Assembly: GCA_001577345.1 (NCBI GenBank)
Contig: LSLI01000016.1
Location: 1-40,777, forward strand
Length of the DNA stretch: 40,777 bases
Reading direction: 5' to 3'
Source of the DNA: Candidatus Gallionella acididurans
GTDB taxonomy: Bacteria > Pseudomonadota > Gammaproteobacteria > Burkholderiales > Gallionellaceae
The notes beneath the pieces were generated by a model. That model was not told the DNA's origin. It saw only the letters and a program-made list of their open reading frames with translations, and did not search any database. Below are positions 1-7,518 of this stretch, one piece after another. The position numbers were made by a program, and so were the translations under genes. How positions within the stretch are numbered: the first letter of the stretch is position 1; each line of letters opens with the position of its first letter.

Positions 1-2
1 TA

Positions 3-782
3 AATAGTTTTATTGATAACTTTTCTCTAACAGATTTGGATAGTTTTAGGCGATTCAATCGAGCCGCTGAACTTCATTCATTAGCATTAAAGAGCGACTC
101 GCCTGAAAATCAATTGCTGAATCTTTGGGTTGCACTAGAGACATTAGTTCCAAGCAAGTCAGGGCGAACAAAGGCCAAGGTGAATAATATTATCGATTCA
201 ATTATGCCGTTTCTATCGCTTACATATCTTGAAACTCTTACTGAAAGGTTGGCTCGAGACTTTTGTTTATGGAATAGACCAAAATTTTATAAGTCTATTG
301 CTAGTATTGAAGGGGAGACTGTCCGACATAGATTACTTAAACTTTTGCTTTTGCCAGAAAATATAGAACACAAAAACCAACTCTTTGCAGAACTTCAGCA
401 GTTCTATCTGCTTCGAAACAGAGCTCATTATTTCTCAACTATATTAACAACTACGTCGAAATTAGCATCACTACTAGAAACTCATGCTCAACGAGTAGAC
501 TGGCAAATACGTCGAATATACCGTACGCGAAATTTGATAGTTCATGCGGGCCATACTCCGCCCTACATCAGCATTCTGATAAAAAACATTCATGATTATT
601 TGGACATTGTCATTACCGTAATAGGTCGACTAGCTTCGGATGAGAGGAAAATAAATTCGATTGAGCAAGCTTTTAAATATTCTGAAATTAAATATAAAGA
701 ACTTTTAGATGAGTTAAAAGCGAGTAATGAAATAATTGCTGCGGAAAACATTAATCAATACCTATTAACATCCCGAGTTTAA
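3..782 (+). CDS. HEPN-like hypothetical protein, 5' end cut by window edge
   Basis: The reading frame is open from the first bases, so the N-terminus lies outside the window; a TTG at 36 could be read as a start but nothing supports it. The visible part, about 260 residues, is mostly alpha-helical. Near its C-terminus it has an Arg-Asn-x-x-x-His motif (RNLIVH, bases 528-545), the RX4-6H signature of HEPN-superfamily RNases and related helical proteins; a second RNRAH occurs upstream. HEPN proteins are often defence or toxin effectors, but no partner gene is visible here. Base composition is strikingly AT-rich compared with the GC-rich genes that follow, which suggests horizontal acquisition. 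It converges on the nitrate cluster with a gap of about 55 bases. The HEPN assignment rests on one motif and overall character; the exact family is not recognised. Confidence 0.55.
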   Translation, partial: NSFIDNFSLTDLDSFRRFNRAAELHSLALKSDSPENQLLNLWVALETLVPSKSGRTKAKVNNIIDSIMPFLSLTYLETLTERLARDFCLWNRPKFYKSIASIEGETVRHRLLKLLLLPENIEHKNQLFAELQQFYLLRNRAHYFSTILTTTSKLASLLETHAQRVDWQIRRIYRTRNLIVHAGHTPPYISILIKNIHDYLDIVITVIGRLASDERKINSIEQAFKYSEIKYKELLDELKASNEIIAAENINQYLLTSRV

Positions 783-837
783 TATCTTGAAGCTTGCCAA
801 CCTCAAGTAGCATAGGAACTGAGCCCTGTTTTGTTAA

Positions 838-2016
838 TCATGCATACACCTCGAACCTAGCCGCATACCCCTCCGGGTCTTTGCCATCCCACACCGAGCC
901 ATCCATCAATGTTGAACTGCGCATCGGCTCGGCGGGCACGGCCACGTTGAGCTGCGCTGCGGCCTGGCTATACAGCTCGATGCGGTTGATCTGTTTGGCG
1001 ACGGCGAGATAGTCCGGGTCTTCCTTGAGCAGGCCCCAGCGCTTGAACTGGGTGAGGAACCACATGCCGTCCGAGAGATAGGGGAAGGGCACTTTGCCGT
1101 CGTTGAAGAACTTGATGTGGTTCTGGTCATGCCAAGTCTTGCCCAGGCCGTCTTCATAGTTGCCCAGGAATCGCCCCGCGATGACCTCTGCAGGCGCATC
1201 GACGTAATCCGGGCTGGCGATGAGTTCCGCGACCCTGGCGCGGTTGGCCTGCGTGTCGATGAACTGCGCCGCATCGAGCATGGCCATCACGAGCGAGCGC
1301 GCGGTGTTGGGATGTTGTGCTACAAATTCGGCAGTGGCGCCTAATACTTTTTCGGGATGGTCGGGCCAGATGTCTTGCGATGAGGCCACCGAGAAGCTGA
1401 CCTTGTCATGGATGCCGCGCGCATTCCATGGCTCGCCCACGCAGAAACCATCCATACTACCGACCCGCGCATTCATCACCATCTGCGCGGGCGGCACGGT
1501 GATGGTCTTGATGTCGGCGATCGGGTCGATGCCGTAACTGGCCAGCCAGTAATACAGCCACATCGCATGGGTGCCGGTCGGGAAGGTATGCGCGAAGGTG
1601 TAGTCCCTGTCGCGCGACTTGATCAGCCTGGCCAGCGACGTGCCATCGGTGACGCCCTTGTCCTTGAGGTGGCGCGCGAGCGAGATGCCCTGGCCGTTGT
1701 TGTTGATGGTCATCAGCACGGCCATGTCTTTCTGGAGCCCGCCGATGCCGAGATGCACGCCGTACACCAGGCCATACAGCGCCTGCGCGGCATGCAGCTC
1801 GCCGCTGACGACCTTGTCGCGCACGGCCGCCCATGAGGGCTGCTTGCAGGGAATGATCTTGATGCCGTATTTCTCGTCGAACTTCATCAGCGAGGCGATC
1901 ACCACCGAGGCGCAATCAGTCAGCGGGATGAAGCCGACCTTGATCTCTTTGAGTTCGGGCGCATCGCTGCCGCTATTGAAATTAGCTGATGCAGGATATT
2001 TTTTGGATTGTGTCAT
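838..2016 (-). CDS. nasS: NasS-like nitrate sensor (NrtA/CmpA periplasmic-binding family, no signal peptide)
   Basis: A 392-residue protein of the NrtA/CmpA/NasS nitrate-binding family. The core starts near residue 25 (IKVGFIPLTDCASVVIA) and carries family stretches such as HTFPTGTHAMWLYYWLA and MDGFCVGEPWNARG. The N-terminus (MTQSKKYPAS) is polar, with no Sec or Tat signal and no lipobox, which fits a cytoplasmic sensor rather than a transport-binding protein. In known NasS-NasT systems, NasS holds the ANTAR protein NasT inactive until nitrate binds. A clear AGGAG ribosome site precedes the ATG. It is last in the minus-strand unit, after the transporter and kinase genes, and nasT is about 3.3 kb upstream; no nrtBC-type permease or ATPase is nearby. 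The NasS role is inferred from the missing signal and from the nasT and leader context. The alternative is a binding subunit of an absent ABC transporter. Confidence 0.8.
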   Translation of the reverse strand: MTQSKKYPASANFNSGSDAPELKEIKVGFIPLTDCASVVIASLMKFDEKYGIKIIPCKQPSWAAVRDKVVSGELHAAQALYGLVYGVHLGIGGLQKDMAVLMTINNNGQGISLARHLKDKGVTDGTSLARLIKSRDRDYTFAHTFPTGTHAMWLYYWLASYGIDPIADIKTITVPPAQMVMNARVGSMDGFCVGEPWNARGIHDKVSFSVASSQDIWPDHPEKVLGATAEFVAQHPNTARSLVMAMLDAAQFIDTQANRARVAELIASPDYVDAPAEVIAGRFLGNYEDGLGKTWHDQNHIKFFNDGKVPFPYLSDGMWFLTQFKRWGLLKEDPDYLAVAKQINRIELYSQAAAQLNVAVPAEPMRSSTLMDGSVWDGKDPEGYAARFEVYA

Positions 2017-2079
2017 TTTGATTTGCTCCTGTATGAATTCACCAATGATAATTTTCTGTCGTGCGTGATCGCGGCGCTG

Positions 2080-3771
2080 TTATCTGGCCACCAGCTTGTA
2101 GAGCAACGCCAGATTGACCAGCAGGGAAATGATCGCGATCCATCGCCACACCAGCAGCGGGTCGCGCCCCAGCAGCGGCGTGGGCGGCGGCGGCAGGATG
2201 GGCCTGCGTTCGCCGACTTCCAGTTCGTGCAGCATCTCCTCGGCGGTCTCGAAGCGTTGCGCGGGGTTAGGCGCGACAGTCTTGAGCACGATGTTCTCCA
2301 GCCACTGCGGTATGTCGGGACGATAGCGCGTCGGCGGCACCGGCTCGCCGAAGCGCGGGCGCTGGAACGGTTCCACTTCACCATAGGGATAGCGCCGCGT
2401 CAGCAGGTGATAGAGCGTAACGCCGGCGGCGTAGAGGTCGCTCCTGGTGTTGGCGGCTACACCGGCAAACAATTCCGGGGCCATGAAGCTGGGCGTGCCA
2501 GGGTTGCCGGTGGCCTGCGCGCCGGTTACCGCGCTGGTGGCGACGCCGAGATCGAGGATGCGCAGCTTGCCGTCGTCACCCTGGTGCAGGTTGGCGGGCT
2601 TGATATCGCGATGCACGATGTTGAGGCGGTGCAATGCGCCCAGACCTTTTGCCAGGCGCAGGCCGATGTTGCCGACATCGGCGGCGGTGAAGTGCTGGCC
2701 GCTGTCGAGCTTCTGCTGCAGCGTGGCACCGGGATGCCAGCTCATCACGTAATACAAACAGCTGCGCCGCTCAGCCGGGACGGGCAGCACCTGCGGAAAA
2801 TAATGCGCGACCACGCGCTTGCCGAGCCACTCTTCATTGAGCATCCCGTTGTAGCTTTCGATGTCGTTGACGAGCAGCGGTTGCAGGGTCTTGAGCACGC
2901 ACACCTGGCCGTTGAGCAGATTCTTCACGCGATAAATCAGGCTGGCGCGCGATTCGTACAGCAGCTCGATCACCTCGAAATCATCCAATTGTTCTCCAGC
3001 CTTGAGGCGCGGCGGCAAGCCCAGGCGCTTGGCTTCTTCAAGCAGGTCGGCGAGATTTTCTTCGCCGGGCTGCTCGATGCGCACCACCAGCGCGGTGGCG
3101 TTGTCCTGGCTACCTTCGGCCAGTGCGCGCTTGACCAGGTTTTCCGCGGCGAGCTGCGGGGTTTGATAGAGCAGGATGGTCTCGTGTATGCCTTTTTGCC
3201 CGAGCCGTTCCCACACGCCGTCGCTCATCAGCGCGAACACGTCGCCTGCCTGCAGCTCGCCCTCGGCATAATCCACCAGCAGTTGCTGGTCGAGGCCGAT
3301 GGCGCGCTTGAGCACGTGGCGCATGTCCGGTCTGTCCCACACATGATCGGTGGTGAGCTGTTTCATCTCGCCATTGCGCAAGCGGTAGATGCGCGTGTCG
3401 CCGACATGCGCCAGCGTGTAATGCCTGCCGCGCAGCACCAGCAGCGACAGCGTGGTGGCCATGCCGGACATCGCATGATGGCTGCTCGCCTGCGAGATGA
3501 CCCAGCGATTGAGCGCGGTCAGCACCTTGTCCAGCGCGGTGGCGACACCGAGCGTTTCCGGCGTCGCATAGTAATCGGACAGCACGCCGCGCACGGTCAT
3601 CTCCGCCGCCTCGCGCCCGCCGGCATTGCCGCCGACGCCGTCCGCCACCGCGAGCAGCACGCCCTTGGTGGCGAGCTGCTCGCCGGTCGGCGTGGTCACG
3701 CCGAAGAAATCCTCGTTGCGGTCGCGCTGTCCGGTTTCGCTGGCTTGGCCGAGGGTGATCTTGAGTGACAT
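2080..3771 (-). CDS. Bifunctional PP2C-type phosphatase / Ser-Thr protein kinase with C-terminal membrane anchor
   Basis: A 563-residue fusion. Residues 1 to about 240 form a PP2C phosphatase domain with metal-binding motifs RNEDFFG, ADGVGG, GDTRIY, SDGVWE and a terminal DNATALVV. Residues about 265-520 form a Hanks-type kinase: ATP-site lysine in VCVLKTL, catalytic HRDIKPAN, DLGVAT in place of DFG, and APE in SFMAPELF. One hydrophobic helix near the C-terminus (WRWIAIISLLVNLALLYKL) should anchor it in the inner membrane with the catalytic parts in the cytoplasm. Such fusions recur beside assimilatory nitrate genes in proteobacteria (for example in Pseudomonas next to nirBD), but their substrate is not established as far as I know. 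It lies 27 bases after the transporter gene and 63 before nasS, so is probably co-transcribed and possibly adjusts transporter or reductase activity. Confidence 0.88.
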   Translation of the reverse strand: MSLKITLGQASETGQRDRNEDFFGVTTPTGEQLATKGVLLAVADGVGGNAGGREAAEMTVRGVLSDYYATPETLGVATALDKVLTALNRWVISQASSHHAMSGMATTLSLLVLRGRHYTLAHVGDTRIYRLRNGEMKQLTTDHVWDRPDMRHVLKRAIGLDQQLLVDYAEGELQAGDVFALMSDGVWERLGQKGIHETILLYQTPQLAAENLVKRALAEGSQDNATALVVRIEQPGEENLADLLEEAKRLGLPPRLKAGEQLDDFEVIELLYESRASLIYRVKNLLNGQVCVLKTLQPLLVNDIESYNGMLNEEWLGKRVVAHYFPQVLPVPAERRSCLYYVMSWHPGATLQQKLDSGQHFTAADVGNIGLRLAKGLGALHRLNIVHRDIKPANLHQGDDGKLRILDLGVATSAVTGAQATGNPGTPSFMAPELFAGVAANTRSDLYAAGVTLYHLLTRRYPYGEVEPFQRPRFGEPVPPTRYRPDIPQWLENIVLKTVAPNPAQRFETAEEMLHELEVGERRPILPPPPTPLLGRDPLLVWRWIAIISLLVNLALLYKLVAR

Positions 3772-3798
3772 GTGCTCAGTCTAATTCACTGCGGGGAC

Positions 3799-5010
3799 TC
3801 ATACCCTCGCCATGGTCAGCGCGGATGAGCCCCAAGTGGTGCGCCAGCGGGTCTTGACACCCAGCAGGCCGAGCAGCGCGAGTATCGCCAGTCCGGCAAA
3901 GATCAGGAAACCGATCTGGTAGTTGCCGGTCAGTTGCTTTGCGTAACCCAGGCTGGATGCGAGGTAGAAACCACCCACCCCACCCGCCATGCCGACCAGG
4001 CCGGTCATCACACCGATCTCCTTGCGGAAGCGCTGCGGCACCAGCTGGAACACCGCGCCGTTGCCCATGCCGAGCGCGAGCATCGCCACGACGAACGCCG
4101 CCAGGGCCAGCCATGCATTGGGCAAGCCGACACTCACCAGTGCCAGGAAACCCGCAGCCACCACGTACATGACGGACAAGGAGCGAATACCGCCGATCCG
4201 GTCTGCCACCATGCCGCCCATGGGCCGCACCATGGAACCGGCAAACACGCAGGCGGCGGTGAAATAGCCAGCGATCACCGGACTCAGTCCATATTGCGTA
4301 TTGAAATAGATCGTCAATGATGCCGCCAACCCGACGAATCCGCCGAACGTCACGCTGTAGAAAAACATGAACCACCAGGCGTCCTTGTCCTTCAGTACCT
4401 TGAAGTAGTCCGCAATGGATTTTGCCGGGGGACATGCCGGGCTGTCTTTAGCCATCACCAGGTAAACGAAGAGTACCAGCGTCAATGGTATCGCGGCCAG
4501 GCCCAGCACATTCTGCCAGCCGTAAAACGAAGCCAGCAGCGGCGCGAACAAGGCGGCCAGCACGGTGCCCGAATTGCCCGCTCCGGCGATGCCAAGTGCC
4601 GTGCCCTGATGTTCGGGAGGATACCATCGCGATGCCAGCGGCAACGCCACTGCAAAGGACGCCCCCGCCATACCCAGAAAAATGCCCAGCACCAGCACCC
4701 CGTGGAATGTGTGGATGCCGTGCACCCAGGATATTAGCAACGCCGCGATCACAATAATCTGGCCGATAATCCCGGCCATCTTGGGTTTGAGGTGGTCGCC
4801 CAAAATCCCCATGACGATGCGCAACAATGCGCCGGACAATACCGGCGTCGCCACCATAAGCCCTTTCTGCGCCGGGCTGAGTCCCAGGTCTGCGGCGATC
4901 TGCACGCCCAGCGGGCCGAGTATCACCCAAACCATGAAGCTCACGTCAAAGTACAAAAACGCCGCGAATAAAGTCGGCCTGTGTCCCGCCTGCCAGAATC
5001 CTGATGCCAT
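3799..5010 (-). CDS. Nitrate/nitrite MFS transporter, NNP (NarK/NasA) family
   Basis: A 403-residue, probably 12-helix major facilitator of the nitrate/nitrite porter family. Both nitrate-signature glycine-rich stretches are present: AGAGNSGTVLAALFAP in the first half and GMAGGVGGFYLASS in the second. The substrate-coordinating arginines are expected in RIVMGILGD and RPMGGMVAD. It should import nitrate across the inner membrane for assimilation. The ATG at 5010 has a good AAGGAG site and sits about 50 bases after a leader terminator. Upstream, in transcript order, are a sigma54 promoter, two ANTAR-type hairpins and that terminator, so expression should require nitrogen limitation (NtrC) and nitrate (NasS/NasT). 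The kinase gene and nasS-like gene follow. NasA-type import is preferred over NarK respiration because of this regulation and because no nitrate reductase genes are present. Confidence 0.88.
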   Translation of the reverse strand: MASGFWQAGHRPTLFAAFLYFDVSFMVWVILGPLGVQIAADLGLSPAQKGLMVATPVLSGALLRIVMGILGDHLKPKMAGIIGQIIVIAALLISWVHGIHTFHGVLVLGIFLGMAGASFAVALPLASRWYPPEHQGTALGIAGAGNSGTVLAALFAPLLASFYGWQNVLGLAAIPLTLVLFVYLVMAKDSPACPPAKSIADYFKVLKDKDAWWFMFFYSVTFGGFVGLAASLTIYFNTQYGLSPVIAGYFTAACVFAGSMVRPMGGMVADRIGGIRSLSVMYVVAAGFLALVSVGLPNAWLALAAFVVAMLALGMGNGAVFQLVPQRFRKEIGVMTGLVGMAGGVGGFYLASSLGYAKQLTGNYQIGFLIFAGLAILALLGLLGVKTRWRTTWGSSALTMARV

Positions 5011-5057
5011 TTTGATTGCTCCTTAAAAAATAGTCTGCTGCCAAATCAACAACCAGA

Positions 5058-5103
5058 AATAAAAAAGGCGGCCGACTGCGCATTCACGCAGCGGGACGCC
5101 TTT
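5058..5103 (-). terminator. Attenuator terminator in the nitrate transporter leader
   Basis: Read on the minus strand: an outer stem AAAGGCG/CGCCTTT, a middle CCG/CGG pair separated by small bulges, and an inner stem CTGCG/CGCAG closed by loop TGAATG, followed directly by six T residues and ATTT. This is an intrinsic terminator 50-90 bases before the transporter start codon. Its 5' arm shares bases 5097-5103 with the upstream P2 hairpin, so the two structures exclude each other, as in ANTAR-controlled attenuators. Confidence 0.85.
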
Positions 5104-5107
5104 GTCC
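5094..5107 (-). ncRNA. ANTAR-target hairpin P2 (hexaloop AAAGGC)
   Basis: Minus-strand stem GGAC/GTCC with hexanucleotide loop AAAGGC. The loop has A at position 1 and G at position 4, the invariant positions of ANTAR-protein RNA targets. It overlaps the 5' arm of the attenuator terminator; binding by NasT should stabilise P2 and allow read-through into the transporter gene. Confidence 0.75.
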
Positions 5108-5120
5108 TTTTCAACTTGTG

Positions 5121-5140
5121 CCGAACCGCCATTGGCCCGA
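5121..5140 (-). ncRNA. ANTAR-target hairpin P1 (hexaloop AATGGC)
   Basis: Minus-strand stem TCGGGCC/GGTTCGG (seven pairs including G-T wobbles) with hexaloop AATGGC, again A at position 1 and G at position 4. A 13-base linker separates it from P2. It begins about six bases after the start site predicted from the sigma54 promoter, so the whole short leader is devoted to the switch. Likely ligand: NasT from the adjacent gene. Confidence 0.75.
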
Positions 5141-5157
5141 TTACAGCAAACTACTCC

Positions 5158-5173
5158 GCAAGAGCTGTGCCAA
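5158..5173 (-). promoter_or_regulatory. Sigma54 (-24/-12) promoter for the nitrate transporter operon
   Basis: Minus strand TTGGCAC-AGCTC-TTGC: TGGCAC and TTGC with the required five-base spacer. The start is predicted near 5146, just before hairpin P1. NtrB/NtrC are encoded in this window, and NtrC-like sites lie upstream. Confidence 0.8.
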
Positions 5174-5260
5174 ACATATGATATTGGCTGGAAAGCCCGA
5201 TTATCAATGGGTTTGGATGATTATGCGTTTTCGCGTATACGGGATGCGCAGCGATTCCGG

Positions 5261-5308
5261 CGCAATACTTTGGTGCATATTCTTGCAACCATGCACTCGG
5301 ATGCGACA
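5261..5308 (-). promoter_or_regulatory. Paired NtrC-like enhancer sites upstream of the nitrate transporter promoter
   Basis: Two sequences resemble TGCACY-N5-GGTGCA when read on the plus strand. At 5261-5277, CGCAAT-ACTTT-GGTGCA has a perfect right half. At 5292-5308, TGCACT-CGGAT-GCGACA has a perfect left half. Centres are 31 bases apart, about -123 and -154 from the predicted start, next to the nasT stop codon. Each site has one weak half. Confidence 0.45.
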
Positions 5309-5309
5309 T

Positions 5310-5885
5310 TCAGGCTCCCAGCTCCTTGGCCATGATAATGGCCTCGGCAACCTCGGCGAGGCGTTTGCCCTTGCTCATCGCCATGCTGCGCATACGCTTG
5401 TAGGCATCCGGTTCGCTATAGCCGTGATCCGCCATCAAAATACCCTTGGCGCGATCCACCAGTTTGCGCTCCGACAATTGGCTCTTCGCTTCCTTCAGTT
5501 CGTCACGCAGCCGTTTGTGCTCGGCAAAGCGGGCCGCCGCCACATGGATGATGGCGCTCAAATCTTCGCCCTGAATCTCATGCGCAACATAGGCGCTGAC
5601 GCCGGCGCGCATCGCTTCCCGGATACTGTGCTGGTCTTTTTGCGCACCCAGCACTACTACGGGTTTCTCCAATGTGTTCGACATCAGGCTGATTTGTTCC
5701 AGCGTGTCACGTCCCGGCGCATTCGCGTCCACGATGATCACATCAGCCGAAGCCGCACCTATCGAGTCTTCATCAACCTGCTCCCAACTCAACAAACCGA
5801 CGACATCAAACCCGGCCAGTTCCAGGCTGGCCTTCAGCCACGCGGCGCGATCTCTTGCATCATCAATAATAAGGATTCGTATCAA
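5310..5885 (-). CDS. nasT: NasT-like ANTAR transcription antiterminator
   Basis: A 191-residue response-regulator-like protein. Residues 1 to about 120 form a receiver-like domain (RILIIDDARDRA; VDANAP at the usual phospho-acceptor strand, so phosphorylation may not be used). A coiled linker follows, then a C-terminal ANTAR domain with LSERKLVDRAKGILM, AYKRMRSMAM and LAEVAEAII. ANTAR proteins bind paired hexaloop hairpins in RNA and prevent termination; such hairpins stand downstream, before the nitrate transporter gene. Translation appears to begin at TTG (5885), since an in-frame TGA directly precedes it and GGAG lies about seven bases upstream. The stop is about 300 bases before the transporter gene. 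NasS, its usual nitrate-sensing inhibitor, matches the signal-less NrtA-like protein encoded at 838-2016. Confidence 0.88.
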   Translation of the reverse strand: MIRILIIDDARDRAAWLKASLELAGFDVVGLLSWEQVDEDSIGAASADVIIVDANAPGRDTLEQISLMSNTLEKPVVVLGAQKDQHSIREAMRAGVSAYVAHEIQGEDLSAIIHVAAARFAEHKRLRDELKEAKSQLSERKLVDRAKGILMADHGYSEPDAYKRMRSMAMSKGKRLAEVAEAIIMAKELGA

Positions 5886-6375
5886 TCAGGGCTCCACACT
5901 TTTCCTGTCAACTAGAGCAATTAGCAGGCCCAACCCGTATTCACCTGCATGGAATGCCGCCCGGGGAACTCGGGTTTCAGCCCTGATGGGGGCACACCCC
6001 GTATATGGATCGTGTTTCACCAACAGCCTGCCGCGAGCCCAACCCTTTACCCGAACAACCCGAATGGTGCATGAAAGATGTGTCGTGCAAGATTTTGGTG
6101 CGGCCCGTCTTGTGTGTTGCAGACAAAGTCATCTTCGCAGTGAATGAAATTCGACGTGCAGTGACACTTTCACCTTTCATAACTGTTTGGCGCTAACTGA
6201 TTCGCCATGGCCCGCTTCGGTCACGACGGGAAATGGCGCCATGCCTGAATTCAAATTATCATCAAGCCGCAATTTAAGTTAGGCATGCAACTTGCTGATA
6301 CAAAACCAGCAATGTAAATAGTTGGACTTGGCGGAGTTGATAACGCATTCGGAAAATTAAAGAGGCAAAACTAAG
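5886..6375. other. Intergenic region without a recognisable gene
   Basis: About 490 bases between the divergently oriented nasT and the cNMP-fold gene. Short open frames here have no plausible family character or ribosome site. I see no tRNA and no sigma54 element. Ordinary promoters for both flanking genes are presumably here but cannot be fixed by eye. Confidence 0.5.
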
Positions 6376-6465
6376 GTGAAGCCAAAATTCAAATATTTTT
6401 TATTTGAAATGATGCGAGTAAGTATCGTTTTACTCTTGGTTGCGGCTGGCTGGGTGCTGAAGTGA
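6376..6465 (+). CDS. Possible 29-residue hydrophobic peptide
   Basis: Begins with GTG, encodes a basic N-terminus (VKPKFKYFLFEMM) and one hydrophobic stretch (VSIVLLLVAAGWVL), and ends with K and TGA. It could be a single-pass membrane peptide. AGAGG about 11 bases upstream is a passable ribosome site. It lies about 35 bases before the cNMP-fold gene. Nothing except composition supports it, and chance is quite possible. Confidence 0.25.
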   Translation: MKPKFKYFLFEMMRVSIVLLLVAAGWVLK

Positions 6466-6466
6466 A

Positions 6467-6504
6467 ACCTGAAAACGGAATATGAACCTGAAAACGGAAT
6501 ATGA
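6467..6504 (+). repeat. Exact 19-bp tandem duplication across a start codon
   Basis: The unit ACCTGAAAACGGAATATGA occurs twice without a gap, at 6467-6485 and 6486-6504. Each copy ends in an ATG. Because 19 is not a multiple of three, the ATG at 6482 is in a different frame from the one used at 6501. Confidence 0.9.
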
Positions 6505-7091
6505 AAATGAACCCGCCTTACAAGCAAAGTGCCGCACAACCCGACCTGCAGCATGGCAGGGTTACGGGAGCTATGCTTATGATGGATGATTTGATCGCGC
6601 CCCATGAACGGGTTTTGCAGGCGTTGCACGACAGCGGACTGGTGGAAGGTTTGCACGACTTTGAGGTCAATATTCTTTCCAGCCTTGTCGCTGTCCAACA
6701 TTTCGAGATCCAGGAGATGATTGCCGAACCGGGTTATGACTCCCTGAAGGATGCCCTGATGATCCTGGTCGAGGGCGAAATCGAAGTCTGCGCATTTGTG
6801 GAAAATGAACCGGTGTCACTACATCTTTCGGTTCCGGGTGATCTGGCCAGAATCATCAGCTTTGTCGGTGGTGACTTGCTACACGTCAGCGCCAGGATAA
6901 AAGTAAAGAAGGGTAGCGTCGTTCTGTTGCTGCATCGCTCGAAGCTCGAGGCTTTGCTGTATACACACCCTGCCATCGTGTACTGCGTGATGCGCAATCT
7001 GGTTCGCCATGTGCACGGCGTGGCCAGACGCAAGAGTGCAGAAAGGGAAGAAATGAGCAATTACATACACAGCATGCATGGGCGTTACTGA
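6501..7091 (+). CDS. Cyclic-nucleotide-binding-fold protein without DNA-binding domain
   Basis: A 196-residue protein whose central part (about 45-165) resembles the CRP/cNMP-binding beta-barrel: DALMILVEGEIEVCAFV, a short loop, PVSLHLSVPGDLARIISFVGG, KKGSVVLLLHRSKLEALL, and a helix ending in NLVRHVHGVARRK. The usual C-terminal helix-turn-helix is missing; the chain ends about 25 residues after the dimer helix. It may sense a nucleotide or act through protein contacts. The phosphate-binding arginine of true cAMP sites is not evident. The start at 6501 lies in a 19-bp tandem repeat with no good Shine-Dalgarno, so a later ATG (6507, or the pair near 6573) is possible. It is followed by an HU gene in the same direction. 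Its relation to the nitrogen genes is unknown. Confidence 0.6.
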   Translation: MKMNPPYKQSAAQPDLQHGRVTGAMLMMDDLIAPHERVLQALHDSGLVEGLHDFEVNILSSLVAVQHFEIQEMIAEPGYDSLKDALMILVEGEIEVCAFVENEPVSLHLSVPGDLARIISFVGGDLLHVSARIKVKKGSVVLLLHRSKLEALLYTHPAIVYCVMRNLVRHVHGVARRKSAEREEMSNYIHSMHGRY

Positions 7092-7233
7092 CCATCCGGG
7101 CGCCAAGCGGCCCAAATGCCGCATTGATTCAAAACATATGTAGCTTAAGCGTTGTCCTCCGGCAACCATCCTGTTTCAAGACAAGGAACACATCTAATCC
7201 CTGTATATAACAACCAATCACGAAAGGTCATAC

Positions 7234-7518
7234 ATGAACAGGAAAGAACTCATATCCGCATTGGCCGGCAAAACAGGCGGCAGCAAAGCCGACGCGGATC
7301 GCAGCTTGCTGGCTTTGATCGAGATCATCAGCAGCACTCTGGAGACGGGCGGCAAAATCACCCTGGCCGGTTTCGGTGTCTTTGAGGTTCGCGAACGTGC
7401 TGCGCGCAACGGGCGCAACCCAAAAACCGGGCAAACCCTGAAAATAAAAGCGACCAGGATTCCTGCTTTCAGGGCAGGCACTACACTCAAGGCAACTGTG
7501 AACGGCAACGAGAAGTAA
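7234..7518 (+). CDS. HU-family DNA-binding protein
   Basis: A 94-residue histone-like protein. It begins MNRKELISALAGKTG, continues with the dimer helices, then has the beta-arm signature GGKITLAGFGVFEVRERAARNGRNPKTGQ and ends in a lysine-rich tail. Full length for HU/IHF proteins (about 90 residues). The arm GRNPKTGQ and the absence of IHF-specific features favour HU over IHF. AAAGGT stands before the ATG. It has its own upstream gap of about 140 bases and a long downstream gap, so is probably monocistronic. HU proteins bend and compact DNA. Confidence 0.93.
   Translation: MNRKELISALAGKTGGSKADADRSLLALIEIISSTLETGGKITLAGFGVFEVRERAARNGRNPKTGQTLKIKATRIPAFRAGTTLKATVNGNEK

Noticed and set aside
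2008..3768. A 586-codon plus-strand frame opposite the phosphatase-kinase gene.
   Set aside because: The translation is low-complexity, His/Gln/Arg-rich antisense text without motifs. The minus-strand product has complete PP2C and kinase signatures.
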